DNA of 16,218 nt. Source: an uncultured Trueperaceae bacterium (GTDB lineage Bacteria; Deinococcota; Deinococci; Deinococcales; Trueperaceae). Shown in pieces: positions 1 through 6,648 of the stretch. Every line of letters starts with the position of its first letter. Within the stretch, counting starts at the first letter, position 1. The notes beneath the pieces are model-generated. The model searched no databases. It had not been told where the DNA came from and worked only from the letters and a program-made list of their open reading frames with translations. Position numbers and translations under genes: made by a program. The stretch is from contig CALDPK010000183.1 of NCBI GenBank assembly GCA_937911855.1, forward strand, positions 1-16,218. The letters are read 5' to 3'.

Positions 1-1311
1 CCCCGCCTCGCTGAGTAACGACAGCGTCGTGGCTCCGATCCGGTCGCGGATCTGTTCGATACTCATGGTGGCCGCGGCCAGCTCCTGCCGCGCGGCCGTG
101 TCGATGCCGTAGAAACACGGATAGCGGATCGGTGGGCTCGAAACGCGGAAGTGGACCGAAACAGCGCCGGCTTCGCGCAGCAGCCTGACAATCCGACCTG
201 AAGTGGTGCCCCTGACGACTGAGTCGTCGACGAGTACGACCCGCTTGCCGCGGACCGCGTCCGTGGGTGCCAGCTTGAGCCGCACCTTCAGTTCGCGCTC
301 GTCCTGCGTCGGGCTTATGAAACTCCGTCCAGTGTACGTAGATTTGTAGAAGCCGATCTCGTACGGGATTCCCGACGAGCGGGCGTAGCCGAGCGCAGCC
401 GGTATGCCCGAATCAGGCACCCCGATGACCACATCTGCTTCTGCAGGCGCCTCTTCCGCCAGGATCTCCCCCATGCGCACCCGGCTGGCGTACACGTCCA
501 CGCCGTCTATCGCCCCGTCGCTGCGGGCGAAATAGATCCATTCGAACGCACACGGTGTGGGGGTGGCGCGGAGTACCTGCTGTGATCTCAGCTCACCGTC
601 CTCGGCGACTACGAGTTCGCCCGGCCGCACGTCGCGGACGAAGTCGGCTCCCATCAGTTTCAGGGCTGCCGTTTCTGAGGCGAACACCCAGCCGCCGTCC
701 GGCAGCCTGCCGATCTGCAGCGGCCGTACCCCGTTGGCGTCACGCAGCCCGATGATCCGCTCCCGGTCCATCAGCACGACGGAGAAACCGCCCTCCATCT
801 GCGTCATGACCAACGCAGTGGCGTCGACGAGCGACAGTTTGCTGTGTCTGGCTATCAGGTTGAGCATCACTTCACTGTCGTTGGTGGTCTGGAAAACCGA
901 GCCCTCGTCGAGCATCTCGCGCCGCAGCGCATCGGCGTTGGTGAAGTTCCCGTTGTGGGCGAGTGCGATGATGCCCTTGCTGGAGCGCACGGTAAGCGGC
1001 TGCGCGTTGAAGCGCAGGCTGGAGCCCGTCGTTGAGTAACGCGTATGACCCAGGCCCAGCTGTGCTTCGGGGAACCGCAGGAGTTCGGTGCGTTCGGGCG
1101 TGAACACCTCGCTGACCAGGCCCATGTCCTTCTCGATGCGGACTTCGCGTCCCCCGGCGACACAGATGCCGCACGATTCCTGGCCGCGGTGCTGCAGGGC
1201 GAACAGGCCGACCTCGCACAGGCCGGCGATGTCGGTGGGGCGATCGGCGCGCACGGCGACTATGCCGCATTCCTCTTCCGGCCGTTCAGGCAGATTGGGT
1301 CCGTGGTTCAT
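1..1311 (-). CDS. purF: Amidophosphoribosyltransferase, C-terminus cut by window edge
   Basis: PurF catalyses the first committed step of purine synthesis, making phosphoribosylamine from PRPP and glutamine. The 437 visible codons begin MNHGPNLPERPEEECGIVAV. Cys15 heads the Ntn glutamine-amidotransferase domain, so the first 14 residues look like a propeptide that is cleaved off, as in the Bacillus-type enzyme. Further in are HNGNFTN and a FASE segment, then the phosphoribosyltransferase domain with the PRPP loop VVLVDDSVVRGTTS. Cysteines in TPCAFEWIYFAR and YPCFYGID match two of the four [4Fe-4S] ligands of Bacillus-type PurF. The other two would lie beyond the window. The gene stops open at base 1, and about 30-40 residues are missing by comparison with the family. 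The ATG at 1311 is the only usual start in frame, because a stop lies four codons upstream. It has no Shine-Dalgarno sequence and overlaps the stop of a short upstream ORF. Confidence 0.95.
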   Translation of the reverse strand, partial: MNHGPNLPERPEEECGIVAVRADRPTDIAGLCEVGLFALQHRGQESCGICVAGGREVRIEKDMGLVSEVFTPERTELLRFPEAQLGLGHTRYSTTGSSLRFNAQPLTVRSSKGIIALAHNGNFTNADALRREMLDEGSVFQTTNDSEVMLNLIARHSKLSLVDATALVMTQMEGGFSVVLMDRERIIGLRDANGVRPLQIGRLPDGGWVFASETAALKLMGADFVRDVRPGELVVAEDGELRSQQVLRATPTPCAFEWIYFARSDGAIDGVDVYASRVRMGEILAEEAPAEADVVIGVPDSGIPAALGYARSSGIPYEIGFYKSTYTGRSFISPTQDERELKVRLKLAPTDAVRGKRVVLVDDSVVRGTTSGRIVRLLREAGAVSVHFRVSSPPIRYPCFYGIDTAARQELAAATMSIEQIRDRIGATTLSLLSEAG

Positions 1312-1358
1312 CAGATGGCGTCAGCGCCAGCAAGCAGTTGCAGTTGGTACCTGGTCAT
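1311..1358 (-). CDS. 15-codon upstream ORF, possibly coupled to purF
   Basis: This short frame encodes MTRYQLQLLAGADAI and is preceded by a good ribosome binding site, AAGGA at 1364-1368, 5 nt from its ATG. Its TGA shares one base with the purF ATG (TGATG). purF itself has no Shine-Dalgarno sequence, so ribosomes finishing this peptide could re-initiate on purF. The peptide resembles nothing I recognise. Its role as a leader peptide or as a pure coupling device is inferred. It could instead be chance, with purF read from an unseen weak site. Confidence 0.4.
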   Translation of the reverse strand: MTRYQLQLLAGADAI

Positions 1359-1434
1359 GGGATTCCTTAATGCGTGCACTTTGAAAGCGGAGAGCGGGGC
1401 TGCAGTGAAGGTGGAGTACGCCCCGTACGGCCTT

Positions 1435-1440
1435 ATTCTA
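1435..1440 (-). promoter_or_regulatory. Candidate -10 box for purF
   Basis: On the minus strand this reads TAGAAT, a good -10 match about 77 nt upstream of the short upstream ORF. No clear -35 box is seen at 16-18 nt. Two inverted repeats flank it. One is CCGGCGG/CCGCCGG (1462-1468 and 1478-1484) just upstream, and the other is GTACG/CGTAC (1416-1420 and 1424-1428) just downstream. Either could be an operator for purine control, but this is not shown. Confidence 0.3.
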
Positions 1441-1500
1441 GCACCGGCGTCCACGCCCTAACCGGCGGGATATTACGCCGCCGGACGGTGCGCACCCTTG

Positions 1501-1530
1501 TTGACCGCGTAGAGGCGCGCCTGCTAAAGT
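1501..1530 (+). promoter_or_regulatory. Sigma70-type promoter for tRNA-Leu and secG
   Basis: TTGACC at 1501-1506 and TAAAGT at 1525-1530 are 18 nt apart. Transcription would start near 1537, leaving a roughly 44-nt 5' leader before the tRNA. secG follows 69 nt after the tRNA with no obvious promoter of its own, so it is probably read from here. Confidence 0.5.
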
Positions 1531-1580
1531 GCCTGAGTTGTTGCGCCGGTTCCGGCTGCAGCAGTTTCTGGCGTGTGTAC

Positions 1581-1664
1581 GCCGGGATGGCGGAATGGTA
1601 GACGCAGTAGACTCAAAATCTACCGGGGCGACCCGTGCGGGTTCGAGTCCCGCTCCCGGCACCA
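1581..1664 (+). tRNA. tRNA-Leu (anticodon CAA)
   Basis: The acceptor stem GCCGGGA (1581-1587) pairs with TCCCGGC (1654-1660), followed by discriminator A and an encoded CCA. The anticodon arm is GTAGA-CTCAAAA-TCTAC, so the anticodon is CAA, reading UUG leucine codons. The T arm is GCGGG-TTCGAGT-CCCGC. A long variable arm (CGGG-GCGA-CCCG) marks it as a class II tRNA, as expected for leucine. Confidence 0.97.
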
Positions 1665-1733
1665 GACGTGTCAGTTCTCATCTGAAATGAGCGGTGCGCT
1701 TGATCAATGGCACCCCTGGAGGAAACAGTCAGC

Positions 1734-1967
1734 ATGTTCTACGTAATTTTGATCCCGTTCATCCTGGTCTCAGCGATCATGGTCTTCGTCATCCTCCTGC
1801 AGGATCCCAAGCAGTCCGGCCTCGGTGGCCTGGATGGCGGCAGCTCCGGCGGCGGCATGGATTTCTCCAGCTCGGGCGGGACTTCCGGTGGCCTGCGTCG
1901 TACGACCACCTACCTTGCCATCATCTGGGGCCTCCTTGCACTGGCGCTGCAGGTAGTTCCCCGCTGA
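1734..1967 (+). CDS. secG: Preprotein translocase subunit SecG
   Basis: SecG is the small non-essential subunit of the SecYEG channel in the cytoplasmic membrane. The 77-residue product has a first membrane helix at about 3-21 ending in the family motif VILLQ, a glycine/serine-rich cytoplasmic loop at about 28-50, and a second helix at about 53-73. I chose the ATG at 1734 rather than one 9 codons earlier (1707), because GGAGG at 1718-1722 lies 11 nt before it and the product then starts directly with the membrane helix, as usual for SecG. It lies downstream of tRNA-Leu and upstream of a strong terminator. The two genes likely share a transcript. Confidence 0.93.
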   Translation: MFYVILIPFILVSAIMVFVILLQDPKQSGLGGLDGGSSGGGMDFSSSGGTSGGLRRTTTYLAIIWGLLALALQVVPR

Positions 1968-2000
1968 ACTGCACTTTCAGACCTTAATCAGCGTTTAACG

Positions 2001-2029
2001 GATCCCTGCCCGGGCGGCAGGGATCTTTT
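2001..2029 (+). terminator. Intrinsic terminator of the tRNA-Leu/secG unit
   Basis: GATCCCTGCC (2001-2010) pairs perfectly with GGCAGGGATC (2016-2025) across a 5-nt loop CGGGC and is followed by TTTT. A 10-bp GC-rich stem plus a U tract is a classic Rho-independent terminator, 33 nt after the secG stop. Confidence 0.88.
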
Positions 2030-2204
2030 CCTGGTTGAACCGTGCATATAGTCCATCTGAATATTCCGGACTGCGCCGCAGGCTACTGTGGGCCGCGCCG
2101 ATAGGCATATTGACATATACCGATTGACTGGAGACAGGCGCATAAAGCTCGCCGGAAATGCCGGGAAACACGTCGCACAGCGCCCTGCGACCGTTCAGCG
2201 CCGT
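2030..2204. other. Intergenic stretch without a gene
   Basis: No coding frame with a plausible start site is seen here. An isolated TTGACA at 2110-2115 has no -10 box at 16-18 nt. The 10-mer TATTCCGGAC at 2062-2071 recurs at 2386-2395 in the leader of the next gene. The function of both is unknown. Confidence 0.5.
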
Positions 2205-2233
2205 TTGACCTGAGCGGGCACCGATGATAGATT
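2205..2233 (+). promoter_or_regulatory. Sigma70-type promoter of the peptide transporter operon
   Basis: TTGACC (2205-2210) and TAGATT (2228-2233) are separated by exactly 17 nt. Transcription should start near 2240, giving a roughly 170-nt untranslated leader before the ATG at 2412. Confidence 0.6.
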
Positions 2234-2239
2234 CTTGTC

Positions 2240-2411
2240 AGTGGAAAGTCATCCAGGGCGGTCCACTTGTAAGGCCAGTTGCCCGTCTGCTACCATCATC
2301 AGGAATACTTCCGGGATGACGCCTGACGGGAACTGTCCGAATCCGACCGTAAAAGGTCGGTTTGCCGGCATACGATCCCCAAGGTATTCCGGACAATTCA
2401 ACGGAGGTAGA
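2240..2411 (+). promoter_or_regulatory. Structured 5' leader of the substrate-binding protein mRNA
   Basis: Three nested or consecutive pairings are visible. GTCATCC (2248-2254) can pair with GGATGAC (2314-2320), with GGGC/GCCC (2256-2259 and 2281-2284) inside. GTCCGAAT (2335-2342) can pair with ATTCCGGAC (2387-2395) with one bulged base, enclosing hairpin CCGACC/GGTCGG (2343-2348 and 2355-2360) over loop GTAAAA. The Shine-Dalgarno GGAGG (2403-2407) lies just outside the last helix. It matches no riboswitch class I recognise. It could control stability, attenuation or translation. Confidence 0.4.
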
Positions 2412-4157
2412 ATGAAGAAGACCCTGTTTGCCCTCGCAGCCGCCGGCGCCCTTTCGATGGCGTTCGCGGAGCCGTTCGTCTGGCCCAGCGCCTGGACCAC
2501 GGCACAACCCGGTGAAGCCCAGTACGGCGGCACCTATCGCCTTTACGACATCAGCGAAATCAAAACCTTCAACCCCGCGGTGACCGATACTTCGACCACC
2601 TTCACTGGCTACTGGTTCGACCAGGCCCAGCTCATCACGCGCGGTCCGGACTCCGACGAGTTCGTACCCTACGCTGCTTCCTCGTTCGAAGTGTCCGAGG
2701 ACGGCCTGACCGTCAACGTCACTGTCCGCGACAACCTCAAGTGGAGCGACGGCGAAGTCCTGGATGCCAATGACTATTACCTCACCTATCTGATTGAGAC
2801 CGACGTCGACACCGGTTCCAACGGTTACGACTCCTGGTTCATCGACGGCGCACCGATCACGGTCGACCTCATCGACGACCACAACCTGGTCTACAACTTC
2901 CCGGCACCTGACCGCCAGGCCCTGCCGGTAGTTGCTACCTCCCCAATGCCGGCCCACATCTTCGGACCGGTCTTCGAGTCCGGCGGCGGCGCAGCCATCG
3001 CTGAAATGTGGGGCAACAACATGGACGTCACCGAACTCGTCGGTGCCGGACCCTTCGTTCCCACTGTCCACCAGCTCGGCGAGCGCCTCCTCATGGAGCG
3101 CAACCCCCACTTCGGTGACTGGAACGTAGACGAGCAGGGCAACCCGCTCCCCTACCTGGATGCAGTCAGCTTCACCTCCGTGACTGACACCGACGCTGCC
3201 CTGAACCTGTACCTTGCAGGCGAACTCGACAGCTTCTCCCCTCGCAACCTGGATGACATCGGCCTCATCGCCAACGCAATCCAGAACGGCGAACTCGACG
3301 CTGAGATCCACGAGAACATCAGCCCGGTCGCCAGCAGCCAGTTCATCGTCTTCAACTGGAACAAGGCCTCCGATCCCAAGAAGGAGCAGCTCTTCCGCAA
3401 CGCAGACTTCCGCCGCGCAATGAGCCACCTGACTGACCGCGAAGCCATGATCGACCTCGTCTACCAGGGCAGCGCTGAGCCGATGTACAGCTCCGTCTAC
3501 CAGGTTTACGACTTCTGGGTCAACAACGACGCACCCCGCTACGAGTACGACCCCGAGGCCGCACTTGAACTCCTCGGCAACATCGGCTTCGTCGAGCGCA
3601 ACGCCAACGGCTTCCTCGTCGACGCAGACGGCTGGGAACTCGGCTTCACCCTGACCACCAACGCCGGTGCAGTCCAGCGTGAGCAGATCGTCCAGATCTT
3701 CGCTGACGCAGCCCGCGAAGTTGGCGTCAACGTCAACGTACTCGCACTCGACTTCAACCTGATGGTCGGCCAGCTCACGAGCGTCGGCGACGACCGTGAC
3801 TTCGATGCAATCCTGATCGGCCTCACCGGTGGTAACCGTGACTGGCCGTTCGGCAGCAACGTGGTCCCCTGGGGCACGAACCTCCACATGTACAACATGT
3901 CCGAGACCTTCGTAACCCCGCAGGAACTGCAGCTTGGCCGCCTTTACTACCAGGGCCGCCAGGAACTTGACACCGATCGTGCTCTCGAGATCGCTCATGA
4001 GCTCCAGGTCGTCGAGTCCGAGCTTGCACCGGTCATCTACACCGTGAGCCCCACTGCACACGCCAGCTGGCTCACCCGCGTCCAGGGGAACTTCCCACTC
4101 GAAGTTGCCAGCGACGCAGTAGGTACCCGCAACATCGCGCTTACCTTCTACCAGTAA
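2412..4157 (+). CDS. Oligopeptide-type ABC transporter substrate-binding protein
   Basis: This is a 581-residue family-5 (DppA/OppA-type) solute-binding protein, presumably periplasmic, that would hand peptides or similar ligands to the permeases encoded next. The N-terminus MKKTLFALAAAGALSMAFA is a type I signal peptide with likely cleavage after AFA. No lipobox cysteine is present, so it is a soluble protein, not a lipoprotein. The family body follows, with YGGTYRLYD, SFEVSEDGLTVNVTVRDNLKWSDG, GAGPFVP and FRRAMSHLTDREAMIDLVYQG. The start at 2412 has GGAGG at 2403-2407. An in-frame extension back to 2235 lacks a signal peptide and lies mostly in the leader. Codons end strongly in C, which suggests high expression. 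The ligand cannot be told from the sequence. Confidence 0.93.
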   Translation: MKKTLFALAAAGALSMAFAEPFVWPSAWTTAQPGEAQYGGTYRLYDISEIKTFNPAVTDTSTTFTGYWFDQAQLITRGPDSDEFVPYAASSFEVSEDGLTVNVTVRDNLKWSDGEVLDANDYYLTYLIETDVDTGSNGYDSWFIDGAPITVDLIDDHNLVYNFPAPDRQALPVVATSPMPAHIFGPVFESGGGAAIAEMWGNNMDVTELVGAGPFVPTVHQLGERLLMERNPHFGDWNVDEQGNPLPYLDAVSFTSVTDTDAALNLYLAGELDSFSPRNLDDIGLIANAIQNGELDAEIHENISPVASSQFIVFNWNKASDPKKEQLFRNADFRRAMSHLTDREAMIDLVYQGSAEPMYSSVYQVYDFWVNNDAPRYEYDPEAALELLGNIGFVERNANGFLVDADGWELGFTLTTNAGAVQREQIVQIFADAAREVGVNVNVLALDFNLMVGQLTSVGDDRDFDAILIGLTGGNRDWPFGSNVVPWGTNLHMYNMSETFVTPQELQLGRLYYQGRQELDTDRALEIAHELQVVESELAPVIYTVSPTAHASWLTRVQGNFPLEVASDAVGTRNIALTFYQ

Positions 4158-4184
4158 CGGTTTAACGACACTCAGTACCATTCC

Positions 4185-4210
4185 GGGGTGGAGGCCAAGG
4201 CCTCCACCCC
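4185..4210 (+). promoter_or_regulatory. Stem-loop between binding-protein and permease genes
   Basis: GGGGTGGAGGC (4185-4195) pairs perfectly with GCCTCCACCCC (4200-4210) over a 4-nt loop CAAG. There is no U tract after it, so it is probably not a full terminator. Hairpins at this place in ABC operons often protect the upstream binding-protein mRNA, giving more binding protein than permease. That role is inferred. Confidence 0.6.
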
Positions 4211-4288
4211 TCCCCCTGCCTCACCGGGACAGCATCCGGCGCCGTAACGGCCGGCCGTCCTACAGAGTGAAGCACCGAGGTTTCTGTC

Positions 4289-5290
4289 TTGGGTCCTTTC
4301 ATCCTCCGCCGCTTTATTCACCTGATTCCCACGTTCCTGGGGGCCATGTTCCTGGCTTTCATGATTTCCCAGCTCACGCCGGGTGACTACTTCACCACCC
4401 GTGAGATGGACCCCAACGTCCAGCCTGAGACGCTGGAACGACTCAGGGCACGCTTCCACCTGGATCAGTCCATTCCCGTGCAGTTCGTGTACTGGATCGG
4501 CAACATCGCCCGCGGCGACCTGGGCGAGTCCATGTCCAGCAACCAGCCGGTCTGGAACGTGATCAGCAACCGCATCGGCAACTCGATGATCCTGGTCGTC
4601 TTCTCGACCATCCTGCTGTACGCGATGGCCATCCCCCTGGGCATATTTTCCGCAGTAAGGCAGTATTCATTCGGCGACCAGGTGATCAGTTTCTTCTCCT
4701 ACGTTGCCCTGGCCATTCCCAATTTCTTCCTCGCACTGCTATTTATCCTGCTGATATTCATAGTCAGAACCTGGACACGCGAGCTGTTCGGTTACAACCA
4801 GCTGCTGTTGCCCGTCGCTCAGATGACGAGCAGCGGTCACCTGGAGATGACGCGCTTCCAGCAGATACTCGACATCTTCTGGCACATGCTCATGCCCGCG
4901 TTCGTGATCGCTACGGCCGGAATCGCAGGCTTCACGCGCGTACTGCGCGGCCAGATGCTGGAGTTCATGGGCAGCGACTTCATCCGGACTGCCCGTGCCA
5001 AAGGCCTCGGCGAGCGCGCCGTCACTTACAAACACGCCCTCAGGCCCGCGCTCATCCCGTTCGTTGCAGGCATCGGCGGACTGCTGCCGTCCCTCGTCGG
5101 CGGAGCAGGCCTCGTGGAAATCGTCGTCTCCTGGCCCGGTATCACGCCTACATTCCTGAACGCGATCAACCAGCGGGACGTATTCGTCTATCTGGGACTG
5201 CTCGTGATTTCGACATTGCTGCTGATCATCGGTAACCTGCTGTCGGATCTGCTCCTGGCAGTCGTCGACCCGAGGATAAGGTACAGCTGA
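4289..5290 (+). CDS. Peptide ABC transporter permease, OppB/DppB type
   Basis: This 333-residue cytoplasmic-membrane permease is of the OppB/DppB family. Six membrane helices are visible at about 9-28, 98-120, 133-158, 198-216, 255-280 and 300-322. The EAA loop that contacts the ATPase, FIRTARAKGLGERAV, begins near residue 229. The start is a TTG at 4289 with GAGG at 4277-4280. It gives the usual MGPFILRRFIHLIPT N-terminus, and no ATG fits better. Its TGA overlaps the next gene's ATG by one base (TGATG), so the two permeases are translationally coupled. Confidence 0.92.
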   Translation: MGPFILRRFIHLIPTFLGAMFLAFMISQLTPGDYFTTREMDPNVQPETLERLRARFHLDQSIPVQFVYWIGNIARGDLGESMSSNQPVWNVISNRIGNSMILVVFSTILLYAMAIPLGIFSAVRQYSFGDQVISFFSYVALAIPNFFLALLFILLIFIVRTWTRELFGYNQLLLPVAQMTSSGHLEMTRFQQILDIFWHMLMPAFVIATAGIAGFTRVLRGQMLEFMGSDFIRTARAKGLGERAVTYKHALRPALIPFVAGIGGLLPSLVGGAGLVEIVVSWPGITPTFLNAINQRDVFVYLGLLVISTLLLIIGNLLSDLLLAVVDPRIRYS

Positions 5291-6486
5291 TGTCAGATCC
5301 GGTAAAGAACCCGCCCATCGACCTGGCCCTCGAACCCGTACCCTCCCGTGAGGGCAAGTCACAGGGCAGGGTCATCTGGGAGCAGTTCAGCAGGCATAAA
5401 GCCGCCCTCGTTGGCGGCGGTGTCCTGATCTTCATGTACATCGTCACGGCCTTCGCTGGTTTCATCGCACCGTACGGGGTCAACGAGTACCGGCGGTCGC
5501 CTAGCGCCGCCTATCACCCGCCCACCCAGATCCACTGGCGTGACGCGGAGACCGGCAGGCTCACCGCCCCCTACATCTACCTGACCACCGACGAACGCGA
5601 CCCGGTAACCCGCCAGCGCGTTTACGTCGAAGACAGGGAAGCAGGCGAATTCCCCATCCAGTGGTTCGTCCGCCGCCCGCAGGCGACGTACTCGATCCTC
5701 GGCATCTGGGAGAGTGACCTGCACCTGTTCGGCGTCGAGGAACCTGCACGATTATTCCTGCTCGGCACCAACAACCTGGGCAAGGACGTCTTCTCGCGGA
5801 TAATGTACGGCGGCCAGATATCGCTGACCATCGGCGTGCTGGCGGTGTGGGTAGCCCTGTTCTTCGGGCTGTTCTTCGGCGGCCTTGCCGGTTTCTACGG
5901 CGGCTGGGTCGACGACCTGATAATGCGGCTGATCGAGATACTTGCTGCCATCCCCGACCTGTTCCTGCTGATCATCCTGCTGACGCTGCTCAGGGATCCA
6001 CGGAACCCGATAGCTCAGGCGTTCGGTCTGCAGATGAACTCGGGCGAGATATTCCTGCTGACGGTGATCGTGCTGGGCTTCATAGGCTGGGGTGGTCTTG
6101 CCAGGGTCATCAGGGGTCTCATCCTGTCGCTGCGTGAAGCTGACTATGCGTCAGCCGCGAAAGCGCTGGGTCTGAGCAACCTGGGCATCCTGTTCAAGCA
6201 CCTGCTGCCCGCCACGGCTTCATACGTGATCGTCAGCCTGACCCTCTCCATTCCGGGCTTCATCCTCACCGAATCCGGCCTGTCCTTCATCGGACTGGGA
6301 CCGAGCGAGGTTGACAGCGCCAGCTGGGGCATGCTCCTCCGTGACGCCACCTCCAGGGGCCTGGGGATCCAGTTCGCACCGTGGCTGCTTCTGCCGGGCG
6401 TGCCCATCGTCATCGCCATCCTCTGCTGGAACCTGGTGGGTGACGGCCTGCGTGACGCCTTCGACCCGAAACGGCGCACGTCTTAA
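5290..6486 (+). CDS. Peptide ABC transporter permease, OppC/DppC type
   Basis: This 398-residue partner permease is of the OppC/DppC family. A cytoplasmic N-terminus of about 38 residues leads into the OppC_N helix (about 38-60). An unusually long extracytoplasmic segment of about 100 residues follows, and then the marker LLGTNNLGKDVFSRIMYGG at about 156-180. Later helices follow, and the EAA loop DYASAAKALGLSNLGI starts near residue 284. The length exceeds the roughly 300 residues of classical DppC, mainly because of that external segment. It would pair with the preceding permease. The usual OppD/OppF ATPase genes do not follow. The next gene begins 15 nt downstream. Confidence 0.92.
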   Translation: MSDPVKNPPIDLALEPVPSREGKSQGRVIWEQFSRHKAALVGGGVLIFMYIVTAFAGFIAPYGVNEYRRSPSAAYHPPTQIHWRDAETGRLTAPYIYLTTDERDPVTRQRVYVEDREAGEFPIQWFVRRPQATYSILGIWESDLHLFGVEEPARLFLLGTNNLGKDVFSRIMYGGQISLTIGVLAVWVALFFGLFFGGLAGFYGGWVDDLIMRLIEILAAIPDLFLLIILLTLLRDPRNPIAQAFGLQMNSGEIFLLTVIVLGFIGWGGLARVIRGLILSLREADYASAAKALGLSNLGILFKHLLPATASYVIVSLTLSIPGFILTESGLSFIGLGPSEVDSASWGMLLRDATSRGLGIQFAPWLLLPGVPIVIAILCWNLVGDGLRDAFDPKRRTS

Positions 6487-6501
6487 GGGAGTTCTGAAGA
6501 C

Positions 6502-6648
6502 ATGAGCAGACAGGACAAGGGGAAACTGGACCGCAAAGACGTGCGCAAGCTGGTCGGCGCGGCCTACAGCCTCTCGTTCCCGTACCTGCTGCTCATAATC
6601 GGCGGAATAATCCTGGCATTCTGGGTGATCATCCTGATCTTCTCGTGA
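6502..6648 (+). CDS. Small single-pass membrane protein, unknown
   Basis: This encodes a 48-residue protein I do not recognise. Residues 1-17 are strongly charged (MSRQDKGKLDRKDVRK), and 24-47 form one long hydrophobic helix (FPYLLLIIGGIILAFWVIIL) ending at the C-terminus. Positive charges before the helix suggest a cytoplasmic N-terminus. A purine-rich AAGGGAG (6485-6491) lies about 10 nt before the ATG. The gene starts 15 nt after the OppC-type gene, and its stop overlaps the next start by four bases (GTGA). It is therefore clearly part of the operon and unlikely to be chance. It could be a transporter accessory peptide or a membrane anchor for the prenyl synthase. Both are guesses. Confidence 0.7.
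   Translation: MSRQDKGKLDRKDVRKLVGAAYSLSFPYLLLIIGGIILAFWVIILIFS

Noticed and set aside
1707..1733. Longer SecG starting at 1707
   Set aside because: The Shine-Dalgarno GGAGG lies inside that extension, and the protein is expected to begin with its membrane helix at 1734.
2110..2138. TTGACA at 2110 as a second promoter of the transporter operon
   Set aside because: No -10 box is found 16-18 nt downstream. The pair at 2205/2228 is far better.
2343..2363. Hairpin CCGACC/GGTCGG plus TTT as a terminator
   Set aside because: The 6-bp stem with only three U residues is too weak to call a terminator. It is kept only as part of the leader structure.
2235..2411. 59-residue N-terminal extension of the binding protein
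   Set aside because: It would bury the clear signal peptide in the middle, and the start at 2412 has a strong ribosome site.
2238..4181. 647-codon open frame on the minus strand
   Set aside because: It mirrors the binding-protein gene exactly, has no ribosome site, and its product has no recognisable family. It comes from codon bias.
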